Shown here: positions 19,977 through 28,944 of the stretch, piece by piece | Numbering within the stretch: position 1 is the stretch's first letter | Layout of the letters: every line of letters starts with the position of its first letter | Assembly (NCBI GenBank): GCA_023431405.1 | Contig: JAEYVZ010000053.1 | Span: 21,204 to 85,203 of the forward strand | DNA from: Actinomycetes bacterium | GTDB lineage: Bacteria; Actinomycetota; Actinomycetes; Actinomycetales; Microbacteriaceae | Length of the DNA: 64,000 nucleotides | Reading direction: 5' to 3' | The notes under the pieces: model-generated | What the model saw: the letters and a program-made list of their open reading frames with translations, nothing else | Told to the model about the DNA's origin: nothing | The model's database searches: none | Position numbers and translations under genes: made by a program

Positions 19977-20861
19977 TTACTCGGCGGCTTCGGCCGGCGC
20001 TGCCTCAGCGGCGGGAGCCGCCTCGGCGTTCTCCGCCTCGGCCGCGGCAGAGTCGGCCTCGGCCGGCGCGGACTCTGCGTCGCTCTTCTGCTCGGCGTCG
20101 CTCTTCTGCTCAAGCAGCTCGCGCTCCCAATCGGCCAGCGGTTCGGCGTCGGCCGACTCGTCGGTCGGCTGGTGACGCTGGATGAGCCCCTCGGCAGCGG
20201 CGTCGGCGATGATGCGGGTCAGAAGACCGACCGAGCGGATCGCGTCGTCGTTGCCCGGGATCGGGAACTGGAACTCGTCGGGGTCGGCGTTCGTGTCGAG
20301 GATGCCGATGACGGGGATGCCGAGCTTCTTGGCCTCGTCGATGGCCAGGTGCTCACGCTTCGCGTCGACGACCCAGATCGCCGAGGGCGTCTTCTGCAGG
20401 TTGCGGATTCCGCCGAGCGACTTGTGCAGCTTGTCGAGCTCGCGCTTCTTGAGGAGGAGCTCCTTCTTGGTGAAGCCGCTCTCCGCCGGGTTGTCGAAGT
20501 CGAGCTCCTCGAGCTCCTTCATGCGCGCGAGGCGCTTCGACACGGTCGAGAAGTTGGTCAGCAGACCACCCAGCCACCGCTGGTTCACGTAAGGCTGGCC
20601 GACGCGCGTCGCCTGCTCGGCGATGACTTCCTGCGCCTGCTTCTTCGTTCCGACGAAGAGGATGGTGCCGCCGTGCGCGACGGTCTCCTTCGCGAACTCG
20701 TACGCCTTGTCGATGTACGACAGCGACTGCTGAAGATCGATGATGTGGATGCCGGAGCGCTCCGTGAGGATGAAGCGCTTCACCTTCGGGTTCCACCGAC
20801 GGGTCTGGTGTCCGAAGTGGACGCCGCTGTCGAGCAGCTGGCGGATCGTGACGACGGCCAT
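19977..20861 (-). CDS. rpsB: 30S ribosomal protein S2
   Basis: 294 aa from the ATG at 20861, which follows AGGAGAACGGCC. The S2 core is complete ([11 protein letters not shown] near residue 17, and R-W-L-G-G-L-L-T-N near 100). The last 55 or so residues are an acidic alanine-glutamate tail typical of actinobacterial S2, here containing a perfect tandem E-Q-K-S-D-A duplication. The 5' region of about 160 bases has a TACACT -10-like hexamer (21018-21023, minus), giving a long leader of the kind on which S2 autoregulation acts in other bacteria; no leader motif was confirmed. Confidence 0.97.
   Translation of the reverse strand: MAVVTIRQLLDSGVHFGHQTRRWNPKVKRFILTERSGIHIIDLQQSLSYIDKAYEFAKETVAHGGTILFVGTKKQAQEVIAEQATRVGQPYVNQRWLGGLLTNFSTVSKRLARMKELEELDFDNPAESGFTKKELLLKKRELDKLHKSLGGIRNLQKTPSAIWVVDAKREHLAIDEAKKLGIPVIGILDTNADPDEFQFPIPGNDDAIRSVGLLTRIIADAAAEGLIQRHQPTDESADAEPLADWERELLEQKSDAEQKSDAESAPAEADSAAAEAENAEAAPAAEAAPAEAAE
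20077..20111. repeat. 18-bp tandem duplication in rpsB tail
   Basis: The unit GCGTCGCTCTTCTGCTC occurs at 20077-20093 and again at 20095-20111, period 18. It encodes the doubled E-Q-K-S-D-A in the S2 C-terminal tail, in frame, probably by replication slippage. Confidence 0.85.
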
Positions 20862-21124
20862 GGCCGTTCTCCTGTTCTTTCGGTTTTTCTCGCAAGCCGG
20901 ATGGCTGCGGGCCTGGTGCCCCGGCGCACGACCACCCATCCGCGAACGGACGAGACCTGGGAAGTGCTGCCGACAAGTGGGCACGCGTAGTCACCCCGCG
21001 ATGCGGAGTGCGACTTCAGTGTACCAGTGGCGCCGACTTCTCCCCCACAGCCGGACCGTGCGACCTCTCCCCATCACGGGAGTCCTGCCGCGTCACAGTC
21101 CGCCCACCCTCTCACCATGTCGGA

Positions 21125-21826
21125 ATGCGTCTGCGTCGAGCACTCATCGTCATCCTCCTGCTGACAGGCCTGTGTGTGGGGCTGTCCACACCCGCATCCG
21201 CGGGCCCTCCTCTGGTGCCGCCCGCGCCCTCGCCGAGCGCCCCACCTCCGGGATCCTGGCAATCGCCCACGGGCGAGGTCAGGATCGAAGCACCGTTTCG
21301 GGCGCCGGCTGGGGCGTACGGCGCAGGACATCGCGGTATCGACCTGGTCGCGAGTGTCGGAACCGTCGTGCGCGCACCGGCATCGGGGATCGTTGCGTTC
21401 TCCGGCAAGGTCGCGGACCGCGGCGTGGTGACCATCGATCACGGCGGCGGCCTCGTCTCGACACTCGAACCCGTGGAACGGGCGGCATCACCTGGGACCG
21501 CCGTCACCGTGGGTGAACCCGTCGCCTTCGTTGCGACCGGTGGTCACGCGGCGACGGGCACCGTTCACTTCGGCGTTCGCCTTCACGGCAACTACGTGAG
21601 CCCGCTGCTCCTCCTCGGAGAGGCGCCGCGGGCCGTGCTGCTGCCTCTCGCGAATGAACCGCGCGCAGCAGCGGAGCGCCAAACGCCCCCGGGGTTTCGA
21701 GCCTCACCGCTGACCGCTGACGCTGTGCGCTCAGGGCTGATCACCCGCCCATGCGCTCGGTGCGAGCGGGCTCACGCCGATGCGCCCGCGCGGGGCGCTC
21801 ACGCGCGCGGGTGCGCGAGACGGTAG
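21125..21826 (+). CDS. Secreted M23 (LytM-like) domain protein, probably degenerate
   Basis: 233 aa from the ATG at 21125. A clear signal peptide (basic start, hydrophobic core, cut near S-A-G at about residue 26) leads to a Pro-rich linker and a LytM fold. The H69-x3-D73 metal pair is present in H-R-G-I-D. The usual Y-A-H-L stretch reads L-E-P-V (about 114-117), and the final H-x-H motif reads T-V-H148, so one catalytic and one further histidine are missing. Actinobacterial relatives often share this pattern, so a non-hydrolytic, activator-like role is likely. CACCAT lies six bases before the ATG. The last 28 bases overlap the end of xerC. Confidence 0.8.
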   Translation: MRLRRALIVILLLTGLCVGLSTPASAGPPLVPPAPSPSAPPPGSWQSPTGEVRIEAPFRAPAGAYGAGHRGIDLVASVGTVVRAPASGIVAFSGKVADRGVVTIDHGGGLVSTLEPVERAASPGTAVTVGEPVAFVATGGHAATGTVHFGVRLHGNYVSPLLLLGEAPRAVLLPLANEPRAAAERQTPPGFRASPLTADAVRSGLITRPCARCERAHADAPARGAHARGCARR

Positions 21827-22698
21827 GTGGCCGTCAGCTTCTCCGCGGACACGTGCGTGTAGATCTGCGTCGTCCCGAGGCTCGCATGGCCGAGAAGCTC
21901 CTGCACGCTGCGGAGATCGGCGCCACCGTCGAGGAGGTGGGTGGCCGCGGAGTGGCGGAGGCTGTGCGGGCCGACGGCGTGCGAGCCGAGCACGGGAGCG
22001 AGCGTTCGGTTGACGACGTCGTAGACCGCGCGAGGGCTAATGCGACGGCCCCGCACGCCGACGAACAGAGCGCTGGTCCCTGGTCCGCGGCCGACGAGCT
22101 GTGGGCGGGCGCGGACGAGGTAGGCGTCCAGGGCCTGTTGTGCGGGCAGGCCGTAGGGCGCCGTGCGGTCCTTGTCGCCTTTGCCCGTGACCCGCACGGT
22201 GCGGCGTGTCGAGTCGATGTCGTCCAGATCGATTCCGCACAGTTCCGATACCCGGACAGCGGCGCCGTAGAGGAGTTCGAGGATCGCTGCGTCACGCAGG
22301 GCGACGGGGTCGCCGTCTGCGGCACGCTCGTGCACCGCCTGGAGGGTGTCGCTGAGCGCGTCGGCCGTCGCGACCTTGGGCAGGGTGCGACCGCGCTTGG
22401 GGGCACGCAGGCGCAGGCTCGGGTCGCGGGGAACGCGTCCGTCGTCGAACGCCCAACCGAAGAAGCCCCGTGCTGCCGCCGTCCGTCGCGCGATGGTGGC
22501 GCGAGCATCGCCGCGCCGGGTCGCAGCCCACAACCAGTCGCGGAGGTCTTCGAGAGAGAGGTCTGCCGTGTCCGTCACCGCCGTGGCGGACGCGAGGTCG
22601 ATGAGGTCGGCACGGTACGCGCGGACGGTCGCGGGTGAGAGCCGCCTCACCTCGCGGAGATGCCGGACGTAATCGTCGACGTCAGCCGTGAAGCTCAT
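21799..22698 (-). CDS. xerC: Tyrosine recombinase XerC-like
   Basis: Site-specific recombinase that resolves chromosome dimers at dif with its XerD partner. 299 aa. The N-terminal SAM-like core-binding domain (about residues 1-90) is followed by a catalytic domain with arginine in the A-V-R-V-S-E-L-C-G segment, lysine in G-K-G-D-K-D-R, H-x-x-R in H-S-L-R-H-S-A, and the nucleophilic tyrosine in Q-I-Y-T-H-V. Proximity to dprA and rpsB is typical for actinobacterial xerC. CAAGCT lies six bases before the ATG. The 3' end overlaps the convergent M23-like gene by 28 bases. Confidence 0.92.
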   Translation of the reverse strand: MSFTADVDDYVRHLREVRRLSPATVRAYRADLIDLASATAVTDTADLSLEDLRDWLWAATRRGDARATIARRTAAARGFFGWAFDDGRVPRDPSLRLRAPKRGRTLPKVATADALSDTLQAVHERAADGDPVALRDAAILELLYGAAVRVSELCGIDLDDIDSTRRTVRVTGKGDKDRTAPYGLPAQQALDAYLVRARPQLVGRGPGTSALFVGVRGRRISPRAVYDVVNRTLAPVLGSHAVGPHSLRHSAATHLLDGGADLRSVQELLGHASLGTTQIYTHVSAEKLTATYRLAHPRA

Positions 22699-22753
22699 GC
22701 TCCCAGCTTGATGCTTCGATCGTGCCCGCTGGTTGCGGCGCTCCGCAAAGGCG

Positions 22754-23929
22754 TCACACGGCGATCCATCCACCACTCTCGCCACGGGCGACCACGCCTT
22801 CCAGGGCGAGAAGGCCCAACGCGGCGCTCACTGCCTCCCGTGACATGCCTGTTCGTCGTGCGAGCTCTTCCGGCGTGCGCTCGGAGCGTCTGCTGAGCGC
22901 GTCTCTCACACGGGTGGAGGTGCCCGTGTGCGGCATGGGATCGTGCGGCCGCACGTCGGCGCCTGGCCCGTAGCCGATCAGTTCCTTCACCTCATCCGAG
23001 CGCGTCACACAGACGGCGTCGTACTCGCGGAGCAGACGGTGACATCCCGCCGAGGCGGGACTGGTCACCGGGCCCGGGACAGCGCCGAGCGAGCGTCCGA
23101 GAGCGGCGGCGTGGCCGGCCGTGTTGAGCGAACCGCTGCGCCACCCTGCCTCGACGACGACCGTCGCGTCGGACGCTGCAGCGATGAGCCGATTCCTCGC
23201 GAGGAAGCGCCATTTCGTGGGGGCGCTTCCGCACGGCACATCCGACACGAGCGCGCCGCCCGACATCACGATCTCCTCCAGGAGACGGTGGTGACCGGCG
23301 GGATACGGACGATCGACGCCGCCTGCCATCCACGCTGTCGTCACGCCTCCGCTGGCGAGTGCGGCGCGGTGGGCGGCTCCGTCGATGCCGTACGCGCCGC
23401 CGGACACGATGCCGATCCCGTCGACGGCCAGCTCGGCGGCGAACTCCGCCGCGATGTGCGTTCCGTAGGCCGTGGCCGCACGGGCACCGACGAGGGCGAC
23501 CGAGTTTGCGGACGAGAGGGCGCGTGGGTCGCCACGCACCCACAGACAGAAGGGTGCGTGAGGGCCGAGGTCGTCGACGCGGCGCGGCCAGTTCCGGTGT
23601 GACGGTGTCAGCGGGAGGATGCCCGCCCTGCGAGCTGACTCCGACGGACCCTCGGCGTCGGCAACCCGTGGCAGCCAACGCGCGCGCCCCTTCTGCAGCT
23701 CTTCCACCGAAACGCCCGTCATGCTTCGGGCAGTCGGTGCGTTGCAGACGGCGATCTCCAGCGCACGGCGTGCGCCGTGAGCGGCGATCAAGGCTCCCGC
23801 CACACCGTCGCCGGGCTCAGCGAGAGCCGACCAGATCATGCGCGCGTCGAGCTCTGGCAGTTCGACAGATCCCGCGTCGACGATCCCCCGCGTGCGCCGC
23901 GCAACGTCGGCTGTGGTGAAGGCGATCAC
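22754..23929 (-). CDS. dprA: DNA processing protein DprA
   Basis: Binds incoming single-stranded DNA and loads RecA during natural transformation. 391 aa from the GTG at 23929, which overlaps the comM stop (GTGA). The Rossmann-like core has V-A-L-V-G-A-R near residue 170, the S-G-G-A-Y-G-I-D motif, and G-G-V-D-R-P-Y-P and E-A-G-W-R-S-G-S stretches typical of the family. A winged-helix domain ends the protein (R-T-P-E-E-L-A-R region). It forms a coupled unit with comM and the YraN-like gene. No competence uptake genes are in the window. Confidence 0.93.
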   Translation of the reverse strand: MIAFTTADVARRTRGIVDAGSVELPELDARMIWSALAEPGDGVAGALIAAHGARRALEIAVCNAPTARSMTGVSVEELQKGRARWLPRVADAEGPSESARRAGILPLTPSHRNWPRRVDDLGPHAPFCLWVRGDPRALSSANSVALVGARAATAYGTHIAAEFAAELAVDGIGIVSGGAYGIDGAAHRAALASGGVTTAWMAGGVDRPYPAGHHRLLEEIVMSGGALVSDVPCGSAPTKWRFLARNRLIAAASDATVVVEAGWRSGSLNTAGHAAALGRSLGAVPGPVTSPASAGCHRLLREYDAVCVTRSDEVKELIGYGPGADVRPHDPMPHTGTSTRVRDALSRRSERTPEELARRTGMSREAVSAALGLLALEGVVARGESGGWIAV

Positions 23930-25458
23930 GTTGCCACCGCTCCTCTCTTCAGGAAGAGCGCCCGGCCGATGTGCTCCGGCGCGAGGCGATCGCTCCCGTC
24001 GAGATCCGCGAGCGTCCACGCGACTCGCAACACTCTGTCGTAGCCGCGCAGGCTGATCGATCCTCGGTGGAGTGCGACATCCAGCGGCCTGCGGATCGCT
24101 GCCGGCGGCGCGTAGGGCCCCGTCCTGAGCCACGTGCCACTCACCTCGACATTGGTGCGCGCGGCAGTCGAGCACAGGCGTGCCGCGGCACGGTCACGCG
24201 CTTCCCGCACCTGCGTGCGCGCGGCCGCGCTCGTCACCGTCGATGCGGTGTCGTGCATCTGCGCGACGGAGACGCGGCGCACTCCCACCTCGATGTCGAC
24301 TCGATCCAGCAGCGGACCGCTCAAGCGTCCGAGGTAGCGCCTCACGGCGGCGGAAGGACACGTGCAGGCTCCACCCGGAACCGAGTACTGACCGCACGGG
24401 CAGGGGTTCGTCGCAAGCACCAGTTGGAACCGGGCGGGGAAGCGCGCACGGAAGCCGGTGCGATGGATCTCGATCTCACCTGATTCCAACGGTTGGCGCA
24501 GGGCGTTGAGCGCATGGCCCGCGAACTCGCCTGCTTCATCGAGGAAGAGCACGCCTCCATGAGCACGAGCGATCGCCCCCGGGCGCACGGTGCGACTCCC
24601 ACCGCCCACAAGGGCTGTCACGCTCGCGGAATGATGCGGCGCCTCGAACGGAGGCGTGTAGGAGAGTTCGCGCACGGGGTGCCCTCCAAGCGACCGCAGC
24701 GATGCCGATTGCACCGCGGCCGCGTGGTCGAGTGACGGAAGGATGCCGGACAGGCGGCGAGCGAGCATCGTCTTGCCGGCCCCCGGCGGGCCTGACAGGA
24801 GCAGGTGGTGCCCTCCTGCCGCAGCCACGATCAGTGCGTCGACGCCTTCACGCTGCCCGACCACGTCTGCGAGATCCGGAACGTCGCGTGCGGCTTCCAC
24901 CGCCGCGGACGTGAGCGGCACAGGCTCCTGCTCCACGTGCTCCACATCGAGACCGTGGAAGCGGGCCACGTCGCGAAGACTCACCGCGCCGATGACCTGC
25001 ACGCCCTCGACGAGCGCCGCTTCCTCCACGCAGGCAGCCGGCACGATGACCCGCCGGAACCCGCTGCGGGCGGCGGCGAGCACGGCCGGAAGGATACCGG
25101 CGACCGGACGAAGCCTTCCGTCGAGACCGAGCTCCCCCACGTGCACGGTCGACGCGAGGCTTTCCGCGCTGAGCGGCAGCTCGGTCGCGAGAGCGGCGAT
25201 CGCCACGGCGACATCCAACCCGGTGCCATGCTTGGGAAGGTTCGCCGGAGAGAGATTGACCACGACGCGTCGTCTCGGCAGCGCGAGATCGCTGTTGCCA
25301 CACGCATTGTGCACACGCTGCTGCGCTTCGCCGATGGCCTTGTCCGGCAGGCCGATGATCGCGAACCCCGGCGTCTGGGTGGACAGATCGGCCTCGACCT
25401 CGATGAGGTCTCCCGTGATGCCGGTCAGCACCACCGACCACGTGCGGCCGACGCTCAT
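23926..25458 (-). CDS. comM: YifB/ComM family Mg-chelatase-like AAA+ protein
   Basis: 510 aa. An N-terminal Lon-protease-like fold (about residues 1-170) is followed by an AAA+ module with Walker A G-P-P-G-A-G-K-T and a Walker B-like V-L-F-L-D-E-A. Four cysteines in N-P-C-P-C-G and A-C-T-C-P are the family zinc-site residues. ComM is a hexameric helicase that promotes branch migration during recombination of transforming DNA. The ATG at 25458 overlaps the YraN-like stop (ATGA), and its stop overlaps dprA, so the three genes are translationally coupled. Confidence 0.93.
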   Translation of the reverse strand: MSVGRTWSVVLTGITGDLIEVEADLSTQTPGFAIIGLPDKAIGEAQQRVHNACGNSDLALPRRRVVVNLSPANLPKHGTGLDVAVAIAALATELPLSAESLASTVHVGELGLDGRLRPVAGILPAVLAAARSGFRRVIVPAACVEEAALVEGVQVIGAVSLRDVARFHGLDVEHVEQEPVPLTSAAVEAARDVPDLADVVGQREGVDALIVAAAGGHHLLLSGPPGAGKTMLARRLSGILPSLDHAAAVQSASLRSLGGHPVRELSYTPPFEAPHHSASVTALVGGGSRTVRPGAIARAHGGVLFLDEAGEFAGHALNALRQPLESGEIEIHRTGFRARFPARFQLVLATNPCPCGQYSVPGGACTCPSAAVRRYLGRLSGPLLDRVDIEVGVRRVSVAQMHDTASTVTSAAARTQVREARDRAAARLCSTAARTNVEVSGTWLRTGPYAPPAAIRRPLDVALHRGSISLRGYDRVLRVAWTLADLDGSDRLAPEHIGRALFLKRGAVAT

Positions 25459-25817
25459 CGGAGGTCTTCCAGATGCTCGAGCACGGCGGTGCCGGGGTCC
25501 GCGCCGGTGATGCCGATGATGTCGAGGCGCACCACCCGTCCGCGCGCTGCAGAGGGGTGGTCGCGCATCCAGGCTCGGGCAAGTCGCCACAGGCGGGCGC
25601 GTTTCTTCTCGTCCACCGCCTCGAAAGGGTGCCCGTACAGCGCCGTACGGCGCGTCTTCACCTCGACGATGACGAGCGTGCGCCCTTCAGAAGCAACGAT
25701 GTCGAGTTCACCGTCCGCGCTGCGCCAGTTGCGATCCAGGATCGCGTAACCCGCTTGCTGCAGATATCGCACTGCCCGCATCTCTCCGGCACGCCCGAGC
25801 GCATCTTTGTCTGCCAT
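25455..25817 (-). CDS. YraN family (UPF0102) putative endonuclease
   Basis: 120 aa from the ATG at 25817. The Holliday-junction-resolvase-like fold keeps the nuclease-type residues G-E-L-D-I-V-A and V-I-V-E-V-K-T-R, i.e. the D-E-K arrangement of restriction-like enzymes. Activity has not been established for most of the family. It is coupled to comM and dprA, which suggests a role in DNA uptake or recombination. The 130 bp upstream, to the DUF2469 stop, hold nothing that I can recognise. Confidence 0.9.
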   Translation of the reverse strand: MADKDALGRAGEMRAVRYLQQAGYAILDRNWRSADGELDIVASEGRTLVIVEVKTRRTALYGHPFEAVDEKKRARLWRLARAWMRDHPSAARGRVVRLDIIGITGADPGTAVLEHLEDLR

Positions 25818-25947
25818 GCCTCGATGGTGGCGTGGTGCGGCACCGTCATCGGCGGCAGAGCACACAGTCCGTGGAAGGTGTGAGCGCTCGAGGCTGTGTG
25901 GAGGAGCAGCGGAACGGGCCTATCGAGCCCCCTGCGCGCGACGCGGC

Positions 25948-26271
25948 TCAGGAATCGAGAGAGAGCTCTTCCGGCAGCTGGAAGTCACGGCGCTGGAGCT
26001 CTTCGACGTTGACGTCCTTGAACGTGAGGACGCGGACCGACTTGACGAAACGGTCGGCGCGGTAGATGTCCCACACCCACACGTCGTTCATCGAGATCTC
26101 GAAGTAGAAGTCATGTTCCGTGTCACGACGGACCACGTTCACCTCGTTGGCGAGGTAGAAGCGCCGCTCGGTCTCGATGACGTACTGGAACTGCGAGACG
26201 ACGTCGCGGTACTCCTTGTACAGCGCCAGCTCGAGCTCGCGGTCGTAGTCCTCGAAAACTTCATCATCCAT
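25948..26271 (-). CDS. DUF2469 protein
   Basis: 107 aa, acidic, rich in aromatic residues (E-T-E-R-R-F-Y-L-A-N-E and D-V-W-V-W-D-I-Y). The DUF2469 family is nearly confined to actinobacteria and is nearly always found beside rnhB, as here. No function is known. A TAGGAT -10-like hexamer (26281-26286) lies nine bases before the ATG, so the gene has its own near-leaderless promoter. Confidence 0.93.
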   Translation of the reverse strand: MDDEVFEDYDRELELALYKEYRDVVSQFQYVIETERRFYLANEVNVVRRDTEHDFYFEISMNDVWVWDIYRADRFVKSVRVLTFKDVNVEELQRRDFQLPEELSLDS

Positions 26272-26310
26272 GGTGACTCAATCCTATGCGGGAGTCGCCT
26301 CGGTCAGGAC

Positions 26311-26970
26311 TCAGAAGAGCGTCGGGGCGCCGGCGATCGCCCACGACGAACGGTGGTGCGCGCTGAGACCGAACTCCCGGATCGCATCCCGGTGCTCGGG
26401 ACTCGCGTAGCCCTTGTTGCGCATCCACTGGTAGGCCGGCACCTCGTCGTGCAGCCCGACCATGTGCGCATCGCGAGCGACCTTTGCGATGACGGAGGCT
26501 GCGGACGCCGACGCGCAGTCACGGTCGGCCTTGATGATGGGCTGCACCCGCAGGCCAGCACCACCCGCGGGAGTGATGTAGTCGTGGTTGCCGTCGAGGA
26601 TGACGATCCCCTCCTCCGGGACGACACCCTGAGCGCGCAGTTCGCCGATGGCACGCAGGGCGGCGAGGCCGAGTGCGCGGATGATGCCGACACGGTCGAT
26701 CTCAGAGGCATCCGCCCACCCGACGGCCGAGGCGGCCACCCACGAACGCGCGCGATCCGCGACCTCGGCGCGTCGATGCTCGACGACGAGCTTCGAGTCC
26801 CGGAGCCCCTCGGGGACGCGACGGCGCGCTCCCGCAGCATCGATCACTGCGGCGCCGACGGCGACCGGCCCCGCAAGCGCACCCCGGCCGACTTCGTCAC
26901 AGGCGATGACGAGCGCGTGCTCCTTGAGGAGCCGTCGTTCGACGGCGAGACGCGGCACCGCGACGGTCAT
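26311..26970 (-). CDS. rnhB: Ribonuclease HII
   Basis: Removes ribonucleotides and RNA primers from RNA-DNA hybrids. 219 aa from the ATG at 26970, overlapping the lepB stop (ATGA). The acidic metal-binding residues are visible in C-D-E-V-G-R-G (two acids), in V-I-L-D-G-N-H-D-Y and in I-K-A-D-R-D-C, followed by A-S-V-I-A-K-V-A-R-D. Gene order lepB-rnhB-DUF2469 is standard. Length and motifs are normal. Confidence 0.96.
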   Translation of the reverse strand: MTVAVPRLAVERRLLKEHALVIACDEVGRGALAGPVAVGAAVIDAAGARRRVPEGLRDSKLVVEHRRAEVADRARSWVAASAVGWADASEIDRVGIIRALGLAALRAIGELRAQGVVPEEGIVILDGNHDYITPAGGAGLRVQPIIKADRDCASASAASVIAKVARDAHMVGLHDEVPAYQWMRNKGYASPEHRDAIREFGLSAHHRSSWAIAGAPTLF

Positions 26971-27713
26971 CGCGACGAGGCCTCCGGCACACCCGCGAAG
27001 ACATCGTGGTGCGCATCGATCCACCCGAAACGCGAGAGAGGCCACGTGATCAGGAACGCACGTCCGACGACGTTGTCCAACGGCACGAAGCCCTTCCCGG
27101 GCTGATCCATGTTGTAGCGCGAGTCGCGCGACGCGTCGCGGTTGTCGCCGAGCACCCACAGCGACCCTTCGGGTACGACGACGTCGTACTCCACGACGTC
27201 CGGGGCGTTCTGGCCGTCAGCGAGGTTCAGATACGAGCTCTCGTCGATCGGAACACCGTTGACGGTGATCTGTCCCAGCGCGTTGCAGCAGACAACGTGG
27301 TCGCCGGGAAGCCCGATGATCCGCTTGATGAGATGATCCTTGCTGTCCGGCGCCGAGATGCCCACGAGCGCGAGCACCCAGTCGACCGCCTCCACGAGAA
27401 CCGATCGCTCCGGCGACGGTTCGGTGGGAAGCCATCCGCCCGGGTCGCGGAACACGACCACATCGCCTCTGTCATAGCCGCCGAACCGCGGCGTGAGCTC
27501 ATCGACGAGGATGCGGTCCTGCACCTGCAGCGTCTGCTCCATCGATCCTGACGGGATGTAGAACGACCTCACCAGGAAGGTCTTCACGAGGAACGAGACG
27601 AGGACGGCGATGACGATGATCACCAGGACGTCCCGCACCAGCGGCCACAGCCGTCGGCGGCGGGGGCGGAACGGATCGGCCGCCGGTTCGGCGGCGATGT
27701 TCTCGGAGGTCAT
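26967..27713 (-). CDS. lepB: Signal peptidase I
   Basis: Cleaves signal peptides of exported proteins at the outer face of the membrane. 248 aa from the ATG at 27713 with GAAGGA upstream (a TTG one codon earlier is in frame). One membrane anchor (about residues 25-50) precedes the catalytic serine in I-P-S-G-S-M and the general-base lysine in K-R-I-I-G-L-P-G-D. G-D-N-R-D-A-S-R-D-S-R is the usual box E. Two adjacent cysteines (V-V-C-C-N) are characteristic of Gram-positive enzymes. It is coupled to rnhB downstream and follows rplS by about 175 bp containing a terminator. Confidence 0.96.
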   Translation of the reverse strand: MTSENIAAEPAADPFRPRRRRLWPLVRDVLVIIVIAVLVSFLVKTFLVRSFYIPSGSMEQTLQVQDRILVDELTPRFGGYDRGDVVVFRDPGGWLPTEPSPERSVLVEAVDWVLALVGISAPDSKDHLIKRIIGLPGDHVVCCNALGQITVNGVPIDESSYLNLADGQNAPDVVEYDVVVPEGSLWVLGDNRDASRDSRYNMDQPGKGFVPLDNVVGRAFLITWPLSRFGWIDAHHDVFAGVPEASSR

Positions 27714-27849
27714 CAAGGTCCTTCAGGTTCGACGATCTTGCCGCGGAGCGCTCACGCGGACATCCCATCAAGCGTCGCACATCCGGGCCTGTGAGCCATG
27801 CGCATCGCCGTCGGGCCAAGCGGGTGCAGGTCGGCATCCGGAAACGACA

Positions 27850-27878
27850 AGACCCCGGAGCGGAGCGCTCCGGGGTCT
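27850..27878 (-). terminator. Intrinsic terminator after rplS
   Basis: A 12-bp perfect stem (AGACCCCGGAGC paired with GCTCCGGGGTCT) with a 5-base loop, followed on the minus strand by T-rich TTGTCGTTT. It starts 13 bases after the rplS stop and separates rplS from lepB. Confidence 0.75.
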
Positions 27879-27890
27879 CGACGATACGCG

Positions 27891-28238
27891 TCAGTTCTCG
27901 CGCTTCTCCTTGATCTTGGCCTTCTTGCCACGGAGCTCGCGGAGGTAGTACAGCTTCGCGCGACGCACGTCACCGCGGGTGACGACCTCGATGTGGTCGA
28001 TCGACGGGCTGTGCACCGGGAAGGTGCGCTCGACGCCCACCTGGAAGCTGATCTTGCGCACCGTGAAGGTCTCGCGAACGCCGTCACCGGAACGGCCGAT
28101 CACGACGCCCTGGAACACCTGGACACGCGAACGGCTGCCTTCGGTGATGTTCACGTGCACCTTGACGGTGTCACCGGGGGCGAAGGCGGGAATGTCGGAG
28201 CGCAGGGATGCTGCGTCGACGGAGTCGAGGATCTGCAT
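27891..28238 (-). CDS. rplS: 50S ribosomal protein L19
   Basis: 115 aa from the ATG at 28238. GCAGGAAG lies eight bases upstream, which favours this start over the GTG three codons earlier. The sequence is typical of L19: [11 protein letters not shown] near residue 22, Q-V-F-Q-G-V-V-I near 43, and a basic C-terminus (K-A-K-I-K-E-K-R). It is monocistronic by its own promoter and terminator. Confidence 0.97.
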   Translation of the reverse strand: MQILDSVDAASLRSDIPAFAPGDTVKVHVNITEGSRSRVQVFQGVVIGRSGDGVRETFTVRKISFQVGVERTFPVHSPSIDHIEVVTRGDVRRAKLYYLRELRGKKAKIKEKREN

Positions 28239-28366
28239 GATCGTCACTTCCTGCGACCGCCACAGGTCGATCGCGAGAGTCAGAGGTTGATGAGAGTGCG
28301 CCCGCGGCCCCGGTCACCGAGGCCGTGCTCCCCTGAGGCAGAGACTGTCACAGGGCACAAACAGCC

Positions 28367-28396
28367 ATTCTGCCATGGGAGTCGCGGTCGCGCCAA
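28367..28396 (-). promoter_or_regulatory. rplS promoter
   Basis: TTGGCG at 28391-28396, an 18-base spacer, and CAGAAT at 28367-28372 on the minus strand. This predicts a leader of about 120 bases before L19. Confidence 0.55.
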
Positions 28397-28401
28397 AACG
28401 A

Positions 28402-28893
28402 CTACGGCTGTGGCGGGACGCGCCGCTCCTCGACGATGATCACGTCCGCCTCTCTCCGCGAAGAGCCGTCGCGGAAGGCTGCGGGAGAGATCCGCTCGCC
28501 CTGCTCGCGAAGCACGATCGCTCGCGGACCGGCCTCGCGCCACAGCTGCCAGAGCGACGTCCACAGCGCCGCGACCCCGACAGCCACCGTGACGGCGAGG
28601 ATCGGCCACCACCAGTCGCTGTCGAAGACGCCGAGCGCGATGATCAGGGCGTGCCATGCGCCGACCACGGCGGCATCCGTACCCGAAACGGCACGATCGG
28701 TGCGCACCGTGCCGCGCGCGCGGATGAGAAGGGTGAGGACCAGCTGACCGATGAAGACGATCGGCGCCGAGATCAGCACCCAAAGGAGCGCCCACGGGCT
28801 CGCGCCGAAGACGATCCAACCGATGAACAGCCACAGTGGCAGCACGAAAGCCGCCGGGATGAGCCACCGGAAGAACGCTTGACGCAGCCACAT
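28402..28893 (-). CDS. Small membrane protein, unknown function
   Basis: 163 aa with four predicted membrane segments (about residues 10-30, 33-55, 75-92 and 95-115) and a soluble basic C-terminal tail. No recognised motif. The start is the ATG at 28893, with TACGAT exactly six bases upstream, as at other leaderless genes here. It diverges from map. A transporter-like label used for relatives is not supported by anything visible. Confidence 0.8.
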   Translation of the reverse strand: MWLRQAFFRWLIPAAFVLPLWLFIGWIVFGASPWALLWVLISAPIVFIGQLVLTLLIRARGTVRTDRAVSGTDAAVVGAWHALIIALGVFDSDWWWPILAVTVAVGVAALWTSLWQLWREAGPRAIVLREQGERISPAAFRDGSSRREADVIIVEERRVPPQP

Positions 28894-28905
28894 GCCTCGA
28901 TCGTA
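28894..28905 (-). promoter_or_regulatory. -10 box for a leaderless membrane-protein gene
   Basis: TACGAT, six bases, ATG. There is no Shine-Dalgarno. The map gene diverges 52 bp away. Confidence 0.45.
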
Positions 28906-28944
28906 CGCCCGTCCGTCACAATGGAACCTGAGGAAAGGATGCAG

